Assembly (NCBI GenBank): GCA_002427815.1
Contig: DIZF01000019.1
Location: 1 to 64,000, forward strand
Reading direction: 5' to 3'
Length of the DNA stretch: 64,000 bases
DNA from: Ramlibacter tataouinensis
GTDB lineage: Bacteria > Pseudomonadota > Gammaproteobacteria > Burkholderiales > Burkholderiaceae_C
The stretch's first letter is position 1, and each line of letters opens with the position of its first letter. Under the pieces are notes generated by a model, which worked only from the letters and a program-made list of their open reading frames with translations, was not told the origin of the DNA and ran no database searches. Of the stretch, positions 35,167 through 43,768 are shown piece by piece. The position numbers and the translations under genes were made by a program.

Positions 35167-36753
35167 ATGATGAAACGACGCTTCCTCGCCCCGCTGGCTT
35201 CGGCCGCGCTGATGGCTTCCGCCCTGCTCGTCAGCGCGCCGGCGCTGGCGCAGACCAAGACGCTCAAGGTGGTGGCCCATGCCGATGTGAAGATCCTCGA
35301 CCCGACCTTCACCACGGCCTACATCTCGCGCAACTTCGGCTACATGGTCTACGACACCCTGTACGCCCAGGATTCGAAGGGCGTTCCGCGTCCGCAGATG
35401 GCGGAAAAGCACACGGTCTCCAAGGACGGCCTGCATTGGACCTTCACGCTGCGTCCGGGCCTGAAGTTCTCGGACGGCAGCCCCGTCACTTCGGCCGACG
35501 CCGTGGCCTCGCTGCAGCGGTGGGGCGCCCGCGACAGCATCGGCCGGGCGATGGGGAACGCCGGCGCGCAATGGAAGGCGGTAGACGCCCGCAACTTCAC
35601 GCTGACGCTGAAGGAGCCGTTCGGCATGGTGCTCGAAGGGCTGGCCAAGCCCTCTGGCTTCCCGCCGGTGATCCTGCCGGAGCGCCTGGCCAGGATGCCG
35701 ACCAACGCGCCTTTGCCCGAGGTGCTGGGCTCGGGCCCCTTCATCTTCAAGCGCGACGAATGGGTGCCCGGCAACAAGGCGGTGTTCGTGAAGAACCCGA
35801 ACTATGTGGCCCGGTCGGAGCCGCCGAACGGCTTGTCCGGCAGCAAGAAGCCGCATTTCGACCGGGTCGAATGGCTCTACCTGCCGGACGCCAACAGCGC
35901 CACCGCCGCCCTGAAGAACGGCGAGGTCGACTACATCGAGCAGGTCCCGCCCGACTACATCACGCCGCTGCGCTCGGACCCCAACGTCAAGGTCTACCCG
36001 GCCGGCTCCTGGCAGGGCTTCCTGGTGATGAACGAGCTGCATCCGCCGTTCAACAACCCGAAAGCGCGTCAGGCGCTGGCACACGCCGTCAGCCAGGAGC
36101 GCTTCACGGCCGGCATGGGCTATCCGCTGGACATGCGGGTAACCTACTGCCCGACCTTCTTCATCTGCGGCAGTCCGAATGAAACGGCGGCCGGCGCCGA
36201 GCCCTTCCGCAAGCCCGACCTGGCCAAGGCCAGGCAACTGCTGGCCGAGAGCGGCTACAAGGGCGAGAAGGTGGTGGTGCTGGTGCCCAGCGACGTGACC
36301 TACCTGAACGCCGAGGCCCTGATGGCCGTGCAGACCATGCGCAGCATCGGCATGAACGTCGACGCGCAGAACATGGACTGGGCCTCGATCGGCGCGCGCC
36401 GCGCCAAGAAGGATGCGCCGGAAGCCGGCGGCTGGAACGTCTATGTGACGGTCGCCGGTGAATTCGACGTGGACTCGCCGATCACCAATGCCTACCTGAG
36501 CGCCGCCTGCGGCACCACCCTGCCCGGCTGGCCCTGCGACAAGAAGCTGGACGAGCTGCGCACCGCATGGTTGAAGGAAACCGTGCCGGCCAGGCGCAAG
36601 GAACTGCTGGACGCGTTCCAGGTCCAGGCTTATCAGGCGTTGCCCTACATCAACCTCGGCCAGTATTCGCCCGCCTTCGCGGCGCGCAGCGACCTCAAGG
36701 GGCTGGACAAGATGTGGCGCGGCCTGCCCACGGTCTGGATGCTGGACCGGTAG
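35167..36753 (+). CDS. Peptide ABC transporter substrate-binding protein, copy 1
   Basis: A 528-residue SBP_bac_5 (DppA/OppA-type) receptor. A signal peptide (about 1-29, ending ALA before QTKTLKV) exports it to the periplasm, and no lipobox is seen. Family blocks include the conserved peptide-receptor text SADAVASLQRW, GSGPFIFKRDEWVPG and PFNNPKARQAL. It binds peptides or peptide-like compounds for the permease encoded downstream. GGAGA at 35158-35162 precedes two adjacent ATGs, at 35167 and 35170; the second has better spacing. It pairs with copy 2 at 38281. Confidence 0.92.
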   Translation: MMKRRFLAPLASAALMASALLVSAPALAQTKTLKVVAHADVKILDPTFTTAYISRNFGYMVYDTLYAQDSKGVPRPQMAEKHTVSKDGLHWTFTLRPGLKFSDGSPVTSADAVASLQRWGARDSIGRAMGNAGAQWKAVDARNFTLTLKEPFGMVLEGLAKPSGFPPVILPERLARMPTNAPLPEVLGSGPFIFKRDEWVPGNKAVFVKNPNYVARSEPPNGLSGSKKPHFDRVEWLYLPDANSATAALKNGEVDYIEQVPPDYITPLRSDPNVKVYPAGSWQGFLVMNELHPPFNNPKARQALAHAVSQERFTAGMGYPLDMRVTYCPTFFICGSPNETAAGAEPFRKPDLAKARQLLAESGYKGEKVVVLVPSDVTYLNAEALMAVQTMRSIGMNVDAQNMDWASIGARRAKKDAPEAGGWNVYVTVAGEFDVDSPITNAYLSAACGTTLPGWPCDKKLDELRTAWLKETVPARRKELLDAFQVQAYQALPYINLGQYSPAFAARSDLKGLDKMWRGLPTVWMLDR

Positions 36754-36767
36754 GCACCAGGATGACG

Positions 36768-38267
36768 ATGCGCGTTTTCAGCGGCTCCCTGGCGACCGAG
36801 ACCAATACCTTCGCTCCCATGCCCACCGGCCTGGCGTCCTTCAAGGACAGGGGCTATTTCCCGGCGGGGCAGCACCCGAAAGAGCTGACATTCTTCTCGG
36901 GGCCGCTGTGCGCGGCGCGCGAAGTGGCCCCGGGCAAGGGCTGGACCCTGATCGAGGGCATGGTCGCCGGCGCCCAGCCCAGCGGCACCGTCACCCGGGA
37001 AGCCTATGAACGGCTGCGCGAGGAGCTGCTGGCCGACCTGCGCGGCGCCCTTCCGGTGGACATGGTGCTGCTCGGCCTGCACGGCGCGATGGTCGCCGAC
37101 GGCTACGACGATTGCGAAGGCGACGTGCTGGCGCGGGTGCGCGCCATGGTGGGGCCCAAGGTGGTCGTGGGTGCCGAGCTCGACCCGCACATGCACCTGA
37201 CACCGGCGATGGTGGACAACGCCGACGTCCTGGTATCGATGAAGGAATATCCGCACACCGATGTGATGGAGCGGGCGCGCGAACTCGTCGCTCTGTGCGA
37301 AGCCAAGGCGCAGGGCCGGACCCACCCGGTGGCCGCGCTGGCCGACTGCCGCATGGTGGTGCCGATTCACACCACGCGCGAACCGGCCCGCAGCTTCATC
37401 GACCGGGTTCAGGCGCTGGAAGGGCACGACGGGGTGCTGAGCATTTCCATCGGACAGGGCTTCGCCCACGGCGACGTTCCCGAGATGGGCAGCAAGGTGC
37501 TGGTCTACACCGACGGCGATCAGCGCCAGGCCGACGCCCTGGCGATGCAGCTGGCCGCCGAAATGATTGCCATGCGCGACCAGCTGGCCGTGCGCTACCC
37601 GGACATCGACACCGCGCTCGATGAGGCAATGGCCGTGGGCCGCGGCCCCGTGGTGCTGGCCGACCGCGCCGACAACCCCGGCAGCGGCGCGCCAGGCGAC
37701 TCGACCTTCATCCTGCGGCGGCTGATCGAGCGCGGCATTACCAATGCCGCCATCGGGCCGATGTGGGACCCGATCGCGGTCCGCATCGCCTTCGAGGCCG
37801 GGGCCGGCGCGCAGCTGGCCTTGCGAATCGGCGGCAAGATCGGCCCGCTGTCAGGCCAGCCGCTGGACCTGCAATGCACCGTGAAAGCGCTCAGACACGA
37901 CATGGTGATGACCGGCCTGGCCGGCGCACCCACCGACATGGGCGACTGCGCGCTGGTCGAGGCCAATGGCATCGAGATCGTGCTGGTGTCGACCCGCAAC
38001 CAGGCGCTGGGCACCGACGTCTTCACCCAGCTGGGCTGCGACCTCGAGAGCAAGAGCTTCATCGTCGTCAAGTCGGCCCAGCATTTCCATGCATCTTTCT
38101 CGAAGATCGCTTCGCAGGTGATCTATGTCGGCGCGCCCGGCGCCGCCACGCCCCACACCGCAACCCTGCCGTACCGCAAGATCCGGCGGCCCCGCTGGCC
38201 GCTGGACGATGTGTCGTCGGCCGTGCTGCTGCCGCTCGTTCAGCGTCCCGCTACCCATACCCTTTAA
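36768..38267 (+). CDS. M81-family metallopeptidase (MlrC-like), copy 2
   Basis: A 499-residue paralogue of the gene at 33671, with the same opening (MRVFSGSLATETNTF), metal-ligand blocks (LGLHGAMVADGYDDCEGD, AELDPHMHLTPAM) and MlrC domain. Differences are spread throughout, for example GPMPTSIAS in copy 1 against APMPTGLAS here, so the copies have diverged and could differ in specificity. The C-terminus is about 15 residues longer (VSSAVLLPLVQRPATHTL). The ATG at 36768 is chosen for its match to copy 1 and AGGA at 36759-36762; an ATG two codons earlier is also possible. Confidence 0.88.
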   Translation: MRVFSGSLATETNTFAPMPTGLASFKDRGYFPAGQHPKELTFFSGPLCAAREVAPGKGWTLIEGMVAGAQPSGTVTREAYERLREELLADLRGALPVDMVLLGLHGAMVADGYDDCEGDVLARVRAMVGPKVVVGAELDPHMHLTPAMVDNADVLVSMKEYPHTDVMERARELVALCEAKAQGRTHPVAALADCRMVVPIHTTREPARSFIDRVQALEGHDGVLSISIGQGFAHGDVPEMGSKVLVYTDGDQRQADALAMQLAAEMIAMRDQLAVRYPDIDTALDEAMAVGRGPVVLADRADNPGSGAPGDSTFILRRLIERGITNAAIGPMWDPIAVRIAFEAGAGAQLALRIGGKIGPLSGQPLDLQCTVKALRHDMVMTGLAGAPTDMGDCALVEANGIEIVLVSTRNQALGTDVFTQLGCDLESKSFIVVKSAQHFHASFSKIASQVIYVGAPGAATPHTATLPYRKIRRPRWPLDDVSSAVLLPLVQRPATHTL

Positions 38268-38280
38268 GCGAGGTCCTCCC

Positions 38281-39864
38281 ATGCGCATTCATTCCCTTGT
38301 CCGGCTGGCGGCGGCCGGCCTGCTGCTTGCGGCCGCCCTGGCGCCCGGCCTGTCGCAGGCCCAGACCAAGACGCTGCGATTCGTCGCCCACGCCGACGTC
38401 AAGATCCTCGACCCGACCTTCACCACGGCCTACATCTCGCGCAACTTCGGCTACATGGTGTACGACACGCTGTTCGCCCAGAACGAAAAGGGCCAGCCGC
38501 AGCCGCAGATGGTCGACAAGTACACGACCTCGAAAGACGGCTTGCAGTGGACCTTCACGCTGCGTCCGGGCCTCAAGTTCTCCGACGGCAACCCCGTCAC
38601 TTCGGCCGACGCCGTGGCGTCGATCCAGCGCTGGGCCTCGCGCGACACCTTCGGCGCGGCCATGAAGGCGGCAGGTGCCGAGTGGTCGGTGTTGGATGCG
38701 AAGACATTCAGGCTCGCATTGAAGGAGCCGTTCGGCATGGTGCTGGACGCGCTGGCCAAGCCTTCTGGCTTTCCGCCGGTGGTGATGCCCGAGCGCCTGG
38801 CCAGGCTGCCGACCACCTCTCCCATTTCCGAAGTGCTGGGTTCGGGGCCGTACTTGTTCAAGCGCGACGAATGGCTGCCCGGCAGCAAGACGGTATTCGT
38901 GCGCAACCCCAATTACGTGCCGCGCAGCGAGCCGCCCAGCGGCCTGGCCGGCAGCAAGAAGAGCCATTTCGACCGCGTCGAGTGGCTGTACCTGCCCGAC
39001 TCCAACAGCGCCGTCGCCGCGCTGCGCAACGGCGAGGTGGACTTCATCGAACAGGTGCCCGCCGACTACATCACGCCGTTGCGCTCCGACCCCAACGTCA
39101 AGCTGCTGTCCGCGGGCACTCAGCAGGCCCAGCTGATCATGAACCAGCTGCATCCGCCGTTCAACAACCCCAAGGTGCGCCAGGCGCTGCTCAAGGCCGT
39201 GAGCCAGGAGCGCTTCAATACCGCCATGGGCTATCCGCTGGACATGCGCATGCGCTATTGCGCGACCTACTTCATCTGCGGCAGCGCCAACGACACCGCC
39301 GCCGGCGCCGAACCCTACCGCACCGCCGACGTCGCCAAGGCCAGGCAGATGCTGGCCGAGTCCGGCTACAAGGGCGAGAAGGTCGTGCTGCTGGTCACCA
39401 GCGACATCCCCTACCTCAACGCGCTATCGCTGGTGGCGCTGCAAACCATGCGCAGCATCGGCCTGAACGTGGAGCCGCTCACCATGGACTGGTCGTCGAT
39501 CGGTGCGCGCCGCGCCAAGCGCGACGCCCCGGAGAGCGGCGGCTGGAGTGCCTACACCACGGTCGCCAACGAATTCGCCATCAACAGCCCGATCGTCAGC
39601 ACCTACTTGAGCGCCGCCTGCGGCAACACGCTGCCCGGCTGGCCTTGCGACAAGCGGCTGGACGAACTGCGCACCGCCTGGATCCGCGAAACCGTTCCCG
39701 CCAGGCGCAAACAGGCGCTCGACGCGTTCCAGGCACGGGCCTATGAAACGGTGCCCTACATCAACCTCGGCCAGTACACGGCGGCGGCAGCGGCGCGCAG
39801 GGAGCTCAAGGGCGCCGACAAGCTGTGGTCGGGGATTCCCAACGTCTGGGTGCTGGACAAGTAG
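38281..39864 (+). CDS. Peptide ABC transporter substrate-binding protein, copy 2
   Basis: A 527-residue SBP_bac_5 receptor, paralogous to the one at 35167. Signal peptide about 1-27 (ending SQA before QTKTLRF). Most of the mature protein aligns without gaps (NFGYMVYDTL, SADAVAS, GSGPYLFKRDEW, PFNNPKVRQAL). Divergence is concentrated in patches likely to line the binding cleft, such as VKVYPAGSWQGF in copy 1 against VKLLSAGTQQAQ here, so ligand preference may differ. It is 13 bases after the second M81 gene and 12 bases before the permease gene, so it shares the one transporter with copy 1. Confidence 0.92.
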   Translation: MRIHSLVRLAAAGLLLAAALAPGLSQAQTKTLRFVAHADVKILDPTFTTAYISRNFGYMVYDTLFAQNEKGQPQPQMVDKYTTSKDGLQWTFTLRPGLKFSDGNPVTSADAVASIQRWASRDTFGAAMKAAGAEWSVLDAKTFRLALKEPFGMVLDALAKPSGFPPVVMPERLARLPTTSPISEVLGSGPYLFKRDEWLPGSKTVFVRNPNYVPRSEPPSGLAGSKKSHFDRVEWLYLPDSNSAVAALRNGEVDFIEQVPADYITPLRSDPNVKLLSAGTQQAQLIMNQLHPPFNNPKVRQALLKAVSQERFNTAMGYPLDMRMRYCATYFICGSANDTAAGAEPYRTADVAKARQMLAESGYKGEKVVLLVTSDIPYLNALSLVALQTMRSIGLNVEPLTMDWSSIGARRAKRDAPESGGWSAYTTVANEFAINSPIVSTYLSAACGNTLPGWPCDKRLDELRTAWIRETVPARRKQALDAFQARAYETVPYINLGQYTAAAAARRELKGADKLWSGIPNVWVLDK

Positions 39865-39876
39865 GCGGCGCATCGC

Positions 39877-40812
39877 ATGGGTTATTTCCTGCGCCGCCTC
39901 GCGGCCACATTGCCCGTGATGGCCGTGGTGTCGGTGCTGGTGTTCCTGTTGATCCACCTGTCGCCGGGCGACCCGGCCGCGCTGATCGCCGGCGACCTGG
40001 CCACCGGCGAGGACATCGAGAAGCTGCGCATCGCGCTGGGGCTGCACCAGCCGCTCTGGCAGCAGTTCATCATCTGGGCCGGCAAGCTCGCGCGCGGCGA
40101 TCTCGGCACCTCGATCTTCACCCAGGTGCCGGTCGCGCACTTGCTGGGGCAGCGGCTGGAGCCGACGCTCTCCATCGCCGCGCTGACCATGCTGATCACG
40201 CTGCTGGTGTCGGTGCCGCTGGGCACGCTCGCCGCCTACCGCGCCGGCAGCTGGATCGACCGGCTCGTGATGCTGTTCGCGGTGCTGGCGTTCTCGCTGC
40301 CGGTGTTCCTGGTCGGCTACCTGCTGATCTACGGCTTCGCCATCCAGCTGCAGTGGTTCCCGGTGCAGGGCTACGTGCGTTTCGCGGAAAGCCCGGCCGG
40401 CTGGCTGCAAAGCCTGGTGCTGCCCTGCGTCAACCTGGCGCTGGTCTACATCGCGCTGGTGACCCGCATGACCCGCGCCACCGTGCTGGAAGTGCTGCAC
40501 GAGGATTACATCCGCACGGCCTGGGCCAAGGGGCTGGGTGTGCTGCCGGTGCTGGGGCATGCGCTGCGCAATGCGGCGATCCCGATCGCCACCACGGTGG
40601 GCGTCGGGATCGCGCTGCTGATCGGCGGCGTGGTGGTGACCGAAACCGTCTTCGCCATCCCGGGCGTCGGCCGGCTGGTCATCGATTCGGTGCAACGCCA
40701 CGACTACCCCGTGATCCAGAGCGTGCTGCTGCTGTCCGCCGGCGTGTATGTGCTGATCAACCTGCTGATCGACCTGAGCTACCGCCTGTTCGATCCGCGC
40801 ATCCAGTATTGA
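39877..40812 (+). CDS. dppB: Peptide ABC transporter permease, DppB type
   Basis: A 311-residue inner-membrane permease with six helices. It opens with the standard MGYFLRRLAATLPVM and contains the cytoplasmic EAA loop (HEDYIRTAWAKGLGVLPVLGH) that contacts the ATPase. It pairs with the DppC-type protein starting 5 bases after its stop. The gene symbol reflects the family; the actual substrate (dipeptide, oligopeptide or modified peptide) is not shown. Confidence 0.93.
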   Translation: MGYFLRRLAATLPVMAVVSVLVFLLIHLSPGDPAALIAGDLATGEDIEKLRIALGLHQPLWQQFIIWAGKLARGDLGTSIFTQVPVAHLLGQRLEPTLSIAALTMLITLLVSVPLGTLAAYRAGSWIDRLVMLFAVLAFSLPVFLVGYLLIYGFAIQLQWFPVQGYVRFAESPAGWLQSLVLPCVNLALVYIALVTRMTRATVLEVLHEDYIRTAWAKGLGVLPVLGHALRNAAIPIATTVGVGIALLIGGVVVTETVFAIPGVGRLVIDSVQRHDYPVIQSVLLLSAGVYVLINLLIDLSYRLFDPRIQY

Positions 40813-40817
40813 AGCCG

Positions 40818-41705
40818 ATGTCCGCCACCCTGCCCCTGCCGGAAGGCGTGCCCGACGACGACGCGCCCCTGCCGCCCGGCCGCTGGCGCTGGCTGCGCAA
40901 GCACCCCACCCTGATCATCGGCGCGCTGCTGCTGATCATCGTCGCCGCGATCTCGCTGGCCGCGCCCTGGATCGCCACGCACGACCCGCAGGACCTGGAT
41001 CCGCTGGCCCGGATGCAGGGGCCCTCGGCCGAACACTATTTCGGCACCGATGCGCTCGGGCGCGACGTGTTCAGCCGCGCCGTCTGGGGCGGGCGGGTCT
41101 CGCTGATCGTCGGCCTCTCCGTCGCCGCGCTGGCGACGCTGGTCGGCGTGCTGCTGGGCCTCACGGCGGGCTTCGTGCGCTGGGCCGACGGTCTCATCAT
41201 GCGGGTGATGGACGGCCTGATGGCGATCCCCGGCATCCTGCTGGCGATCGCGCTGATGGCCGTGACCACGGCCAGCCTCACAACCGTCATCGTGGCCATC
41301 ACCGTGCCCGAGATTCCGCGCGTGGCGCGGCTGGTGCGTTCGCTCGCGCTCACCCTGCGCGAGCAGCTGTTCGTCGAAGCCGCCCACGCGGTGGGAACGC
41401 GGCTGCCGATGATCCTGTGGCGCCATGTGCTGCCCAACATCGTCGCGCCACTGATCGTTCAGGCCACCTTCGTGGCGGCCTCGGCTGTGCTGATCGAGGC
41501 GGCGCTGTCGTTCCTGGGCGTGGGCGTTCCGGCGCAGACCCCGAGCTGGGGCAACATGATGGCCGAAGGCCGCAACTTCGTCGCCGTGGCCTTTCACATC
41601 ATCCTGTACCCCGGCATCCTGCTGGCGCTGACGGTGCTGGCCATCAACCTGCTCGGCGACGGCCTGCGCGACGCGCTGGACCCGCGCCTGGCGCGCCAAC
41701 TCTGA
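40818..41705 (+). CDS. dppC: Peptide ABC transporter permease, DppC type
   Basis: A 295-residue permease with an N-terminal OppC_N segment (RWRWLRKHPTLIIGALLL) and the usual YFGTDALGRDVFSRAVWGGR block. Its EAA loop (EQLFVEAAHAVGTRLPMILWRHVLPNI) is intact. About six helices. It forms the heterodimeric channel with DppB and is followed 5 bases later by the first ATPase gene. Confidence 0.93.
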   Translation: MSATLPLPEGVPDDDAPLPPGRWRWLRKHPTLIIGALLLIIVAAISLAAPWIATHDPQDLDPLARMQGPSAEHYFGTDALGRDVFSRAVWGGRVSLIVGLSVAALATLVGVLLGLTAGFVRWADGLIMRVMDGLMAIPGILLAIALMAVTTASLTTVIVAITVPEIPRVARLVRSLALTLREQLFVEAAHAVGTRLPMILWRHVLPNIVAPLIVQATFVAASAVLIEAALSFLGVGVPAQTPSWGNMMAEGRNFVAVAFHIILYPGILLALTVLAINLLGDGLRDALDPRLARQL

Positions 41706-41710
41706 AGACG

Positions 41711-42739
41711 ATGGCCAACTCTGCCCTACCCAGCCAGGACCCGCCGCTGCTCGAAGTGGACAACCTGCGCACCTATTTCGACACGCTGAACGGCACCGTG
41801 CGCTCCGTCGACGGCCTGAGCTACACGCTGCGCGATCGCGAGACCCTGGGCGTGGTCGGCGAATCCGGCTGCGGCAAAAGCGTGACGGCGCTGTCGATCA
41901 TGCGGCTCGTCCCCAGGCCGCCGGGCCGCTTCGCCGGCGGTGCGGTGCGCTACCGCGGCACCGACCTGCTCACCCTGTCCGAGCGCGAGATGCGCCAGAT
42001 CCGCGGCAATCGCATCTCGATGATCTTCCAGGAACCTATGACCTCGCTCAATCCGGTGCTGACCGTGGGGCGCCAGATCGCCGAGACGGTGCGGGTGCAC
42101 CGCCAGGTCAGCCGCGCCGAAGCGATGGCGCGGGCCGTGGAGATGCTGCGCGTGGTGCAGATCCCGGAACCGGAACGCCGCGCCGGCGAGTACCCGCACC
42201 AGCTGTCCGGCGGCATGCGCCAGCGCGTCATGATCGCCCTGGCCCTGGCCTGCGACCCCGAGCTGCTGATCGCCGACGAGCCGACCACGGCGCTGGACGT
42301 GACCATCCAGGCCCAGATTCTCGACCTGCTCAAGCACCTGCAGCGCGAATTCGGCATGGGCGTCGTGCTGATCACGCACGATCTCGGCGTCGTGGCCGAA
42401 AGCTGCGACCGCGTGGTGGTGATGTACGCCGGCCGCAAGGTCGAGGAAGCGCAGGTGCTGCAACTCTTCGACCACCCGCTGCATCCGTACACCCGCGCCT
42501 TGATGCTGTCGATGCCGTCGATGAACACGCACAGCAAGCGGCTGGCGGAGATCCCCGGCATGGTGCCGGCGCCGCACGAACTGGGCCGCGGTTGCGCTTT
42601 CGCCGCCCGCTGTCCTTACGCGCAGGCGCGCTGCCGCAGCGAAACCCCGGCGCTCGCCCGGCAGGCAGACGGCCATGTGGTCGCCTGCTTCGCCGTCGAA
42701 GAAAATCGCCTGCCGCTTGCAGCCGAGGCCATCGCATGA
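41711..42739 (+). CDS. dppD: Peptide ABC transporter ATP-binding protein, DppD type
   Basis: A 342-residue ABC ATPase. Walker A is GESGCGKS (about 50-57), Q-loop in IFQEPMTSLNP, ABC signature LSGGMRQRV, Walker B LLIADEPTTALD, and H-switch ITHD. A C-terminal oligopeptide-transporter domain with four cysteines (CAFAARCPYAQARC, then VACF) is expected to bind an Fe-S cluster or metal, as in DppD proteins. It overlaps the next ATPase by 4 bases. Confidence 0.94.
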   Translation: MANSALPSQDPPLLEVDNLRTYFDTLNGTVRSVDGLSYTLRDRETLGVVGESGCGKSVTALSIMRLVPRPPGRFAGGAVRYRGTDLLTLSEREMRQIRGNRISMIFQEPMTSLNPVLTVGRQIAETVRVHRQVSRAEAMARAVEMLRVVQIPEPERRAGEYPHQLSGGMRQRVMIALALACDPELLIADEPTTALDVTIQAQILDLLKHLQREFGMGVVLITHDLGVVAESCDRVVVMYAGRKVEEAQVLQLFDHPLHPYTRALMLSMPSMNTHSKRLAEIPGMVPAPHELGRGCAFAARCPYAQARCRSETPALARQADGHVVACFAVEENRLPLAAEAIA

Positions 42740-43743
42740 GCGAGTCGCCCGTCACTGCGCCGGCCACGACGGTCCCGCTCTTGCAGGTGCGGGACCTGAA
42801 GAAGCACTACAGCGTGCCGCGCCGCTGGCTGGCCGCGCCGCGCCCGCCGATCCAGGCGGTGGACGGCGTCTCCTTCGAAGTGGCGCGCGGCGAAACGCTG
42901 TCGCTGGTCGGCGAATCGGGCTGCGGCAAGACCACCACCGCCAAGTCCGTGCTGCGGCTGGTGCAGCCCACCTCCGGTTCGGTGCGCCTCGACGGCGAGG
43001 AATTGCTGACCCTCTCGGCCGGGGAGATGCGCCAGCGCCGCCGCCACCTGCAGATCATCTTCCAGGACCCCTATGCCTCGCTGAACCCGCGGCTCTCGGC
43101 CGGCGCAACGGTGGCGGAGCCCTTGCGCAACTTCGGACTGCACAACGCCGCCGAGCGGCGCGAGCGCGTGCAATGGCTGTTCTCCAAGGTCGGCCTGCGC
43201 CCCGAAACGGCGGCCAAGTACCCGCACGAGTTCTCCGGCGGCCAGCGCCAGCGCCTGGGCATCGCACGGGCCCTGGCCCTGAACCCCAAACTGATCGTGT
43301 GCGACGAGCCGGTGTCGGCATTGGACGTTTCCGTGCAGGCCCAGGTCGTGAACCTGCTGATGGACCTGCAGGCCGAGTTCGGCATGGCCTACCTGTTCGT
43401 CGCCCATGACCTCGCCGTGGTGCGCCACATCAGCCATCGGGTCGCCGTGATGTACCTGGGCCACATCGTCGAGGTTGCGGATCGCGACACCCTGTTCTCG
43501 GCGCCGCGCCATCCGTACACCGAAATCCTGCTGTCGGCGGTGCCGGTGCCCAACCCGCGCAAACGGGTCAAGCGCATGCTGCTGCAGGGCGACCCGCCCA
43601 GCCCCGCGAACCCGCCCCCCGGCTGCCGCTTCCACACACGCTGCCCGCTGGCGCAGCCGGTATGCAGGGAACAGGTGCCCAGGCTGTCCGAACGCCCCGA
43701 CGGCGGGGCTTCCGTGCATTGGGTGGCCTGCCATTTCCGCTGA
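42736..43743 (+). CDS. dppF: Peptide ABC transporter ATP-binding protein, DppF type
   Basis: A 335-residue ABC ATPase, the second half of the transporter motor. Walker A GESGCGKTT, Q-loop IFQDPYASLNP, signature FSGGQRQRLG, Walker B LIVCDEPVSALD, and H-switch AHDLAVV are intact. The C-terminal cysteine region (CRFHTRCPLAQPVC) parallels that of DppD. ATG overlaps the DppD stop as ATGA. The D-aminoacylase gene starts 25 bases after its stop. Confidence 0.94.
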   Translation: MSESPVTAPATTVPLLQVRDLKKHYSVPRRWLAAPRPPIQAVDGVSFEVARGETLSLVGESGCGKTTTAKSVLRLVQPTSGSVRLDGEELLTLSAGEMRQRRRHLQIIFQDPYASLNPRLSAGATVAEPLRNFGLHNAAERRERVQWLFSKVGLRPETAAKYPHEFSGGQRQRLGIARALALNPKLIVCDEPVSALDVSVQAQVVNLLMDLQAEFGMAYLFVAHDLAVVRHISHRVAVMYLGHIVEVADRDTLFSAPRHPYTEILLSAVPVPNPRKRVKRMLLQGDPPSPANPPPGCRFHTRCPLAQPVCREQVPRLSERPDGGASVHWVACHFR

Positions 43744-43768
43744 AGACCTTCAAGAAGGAGACGACCTC

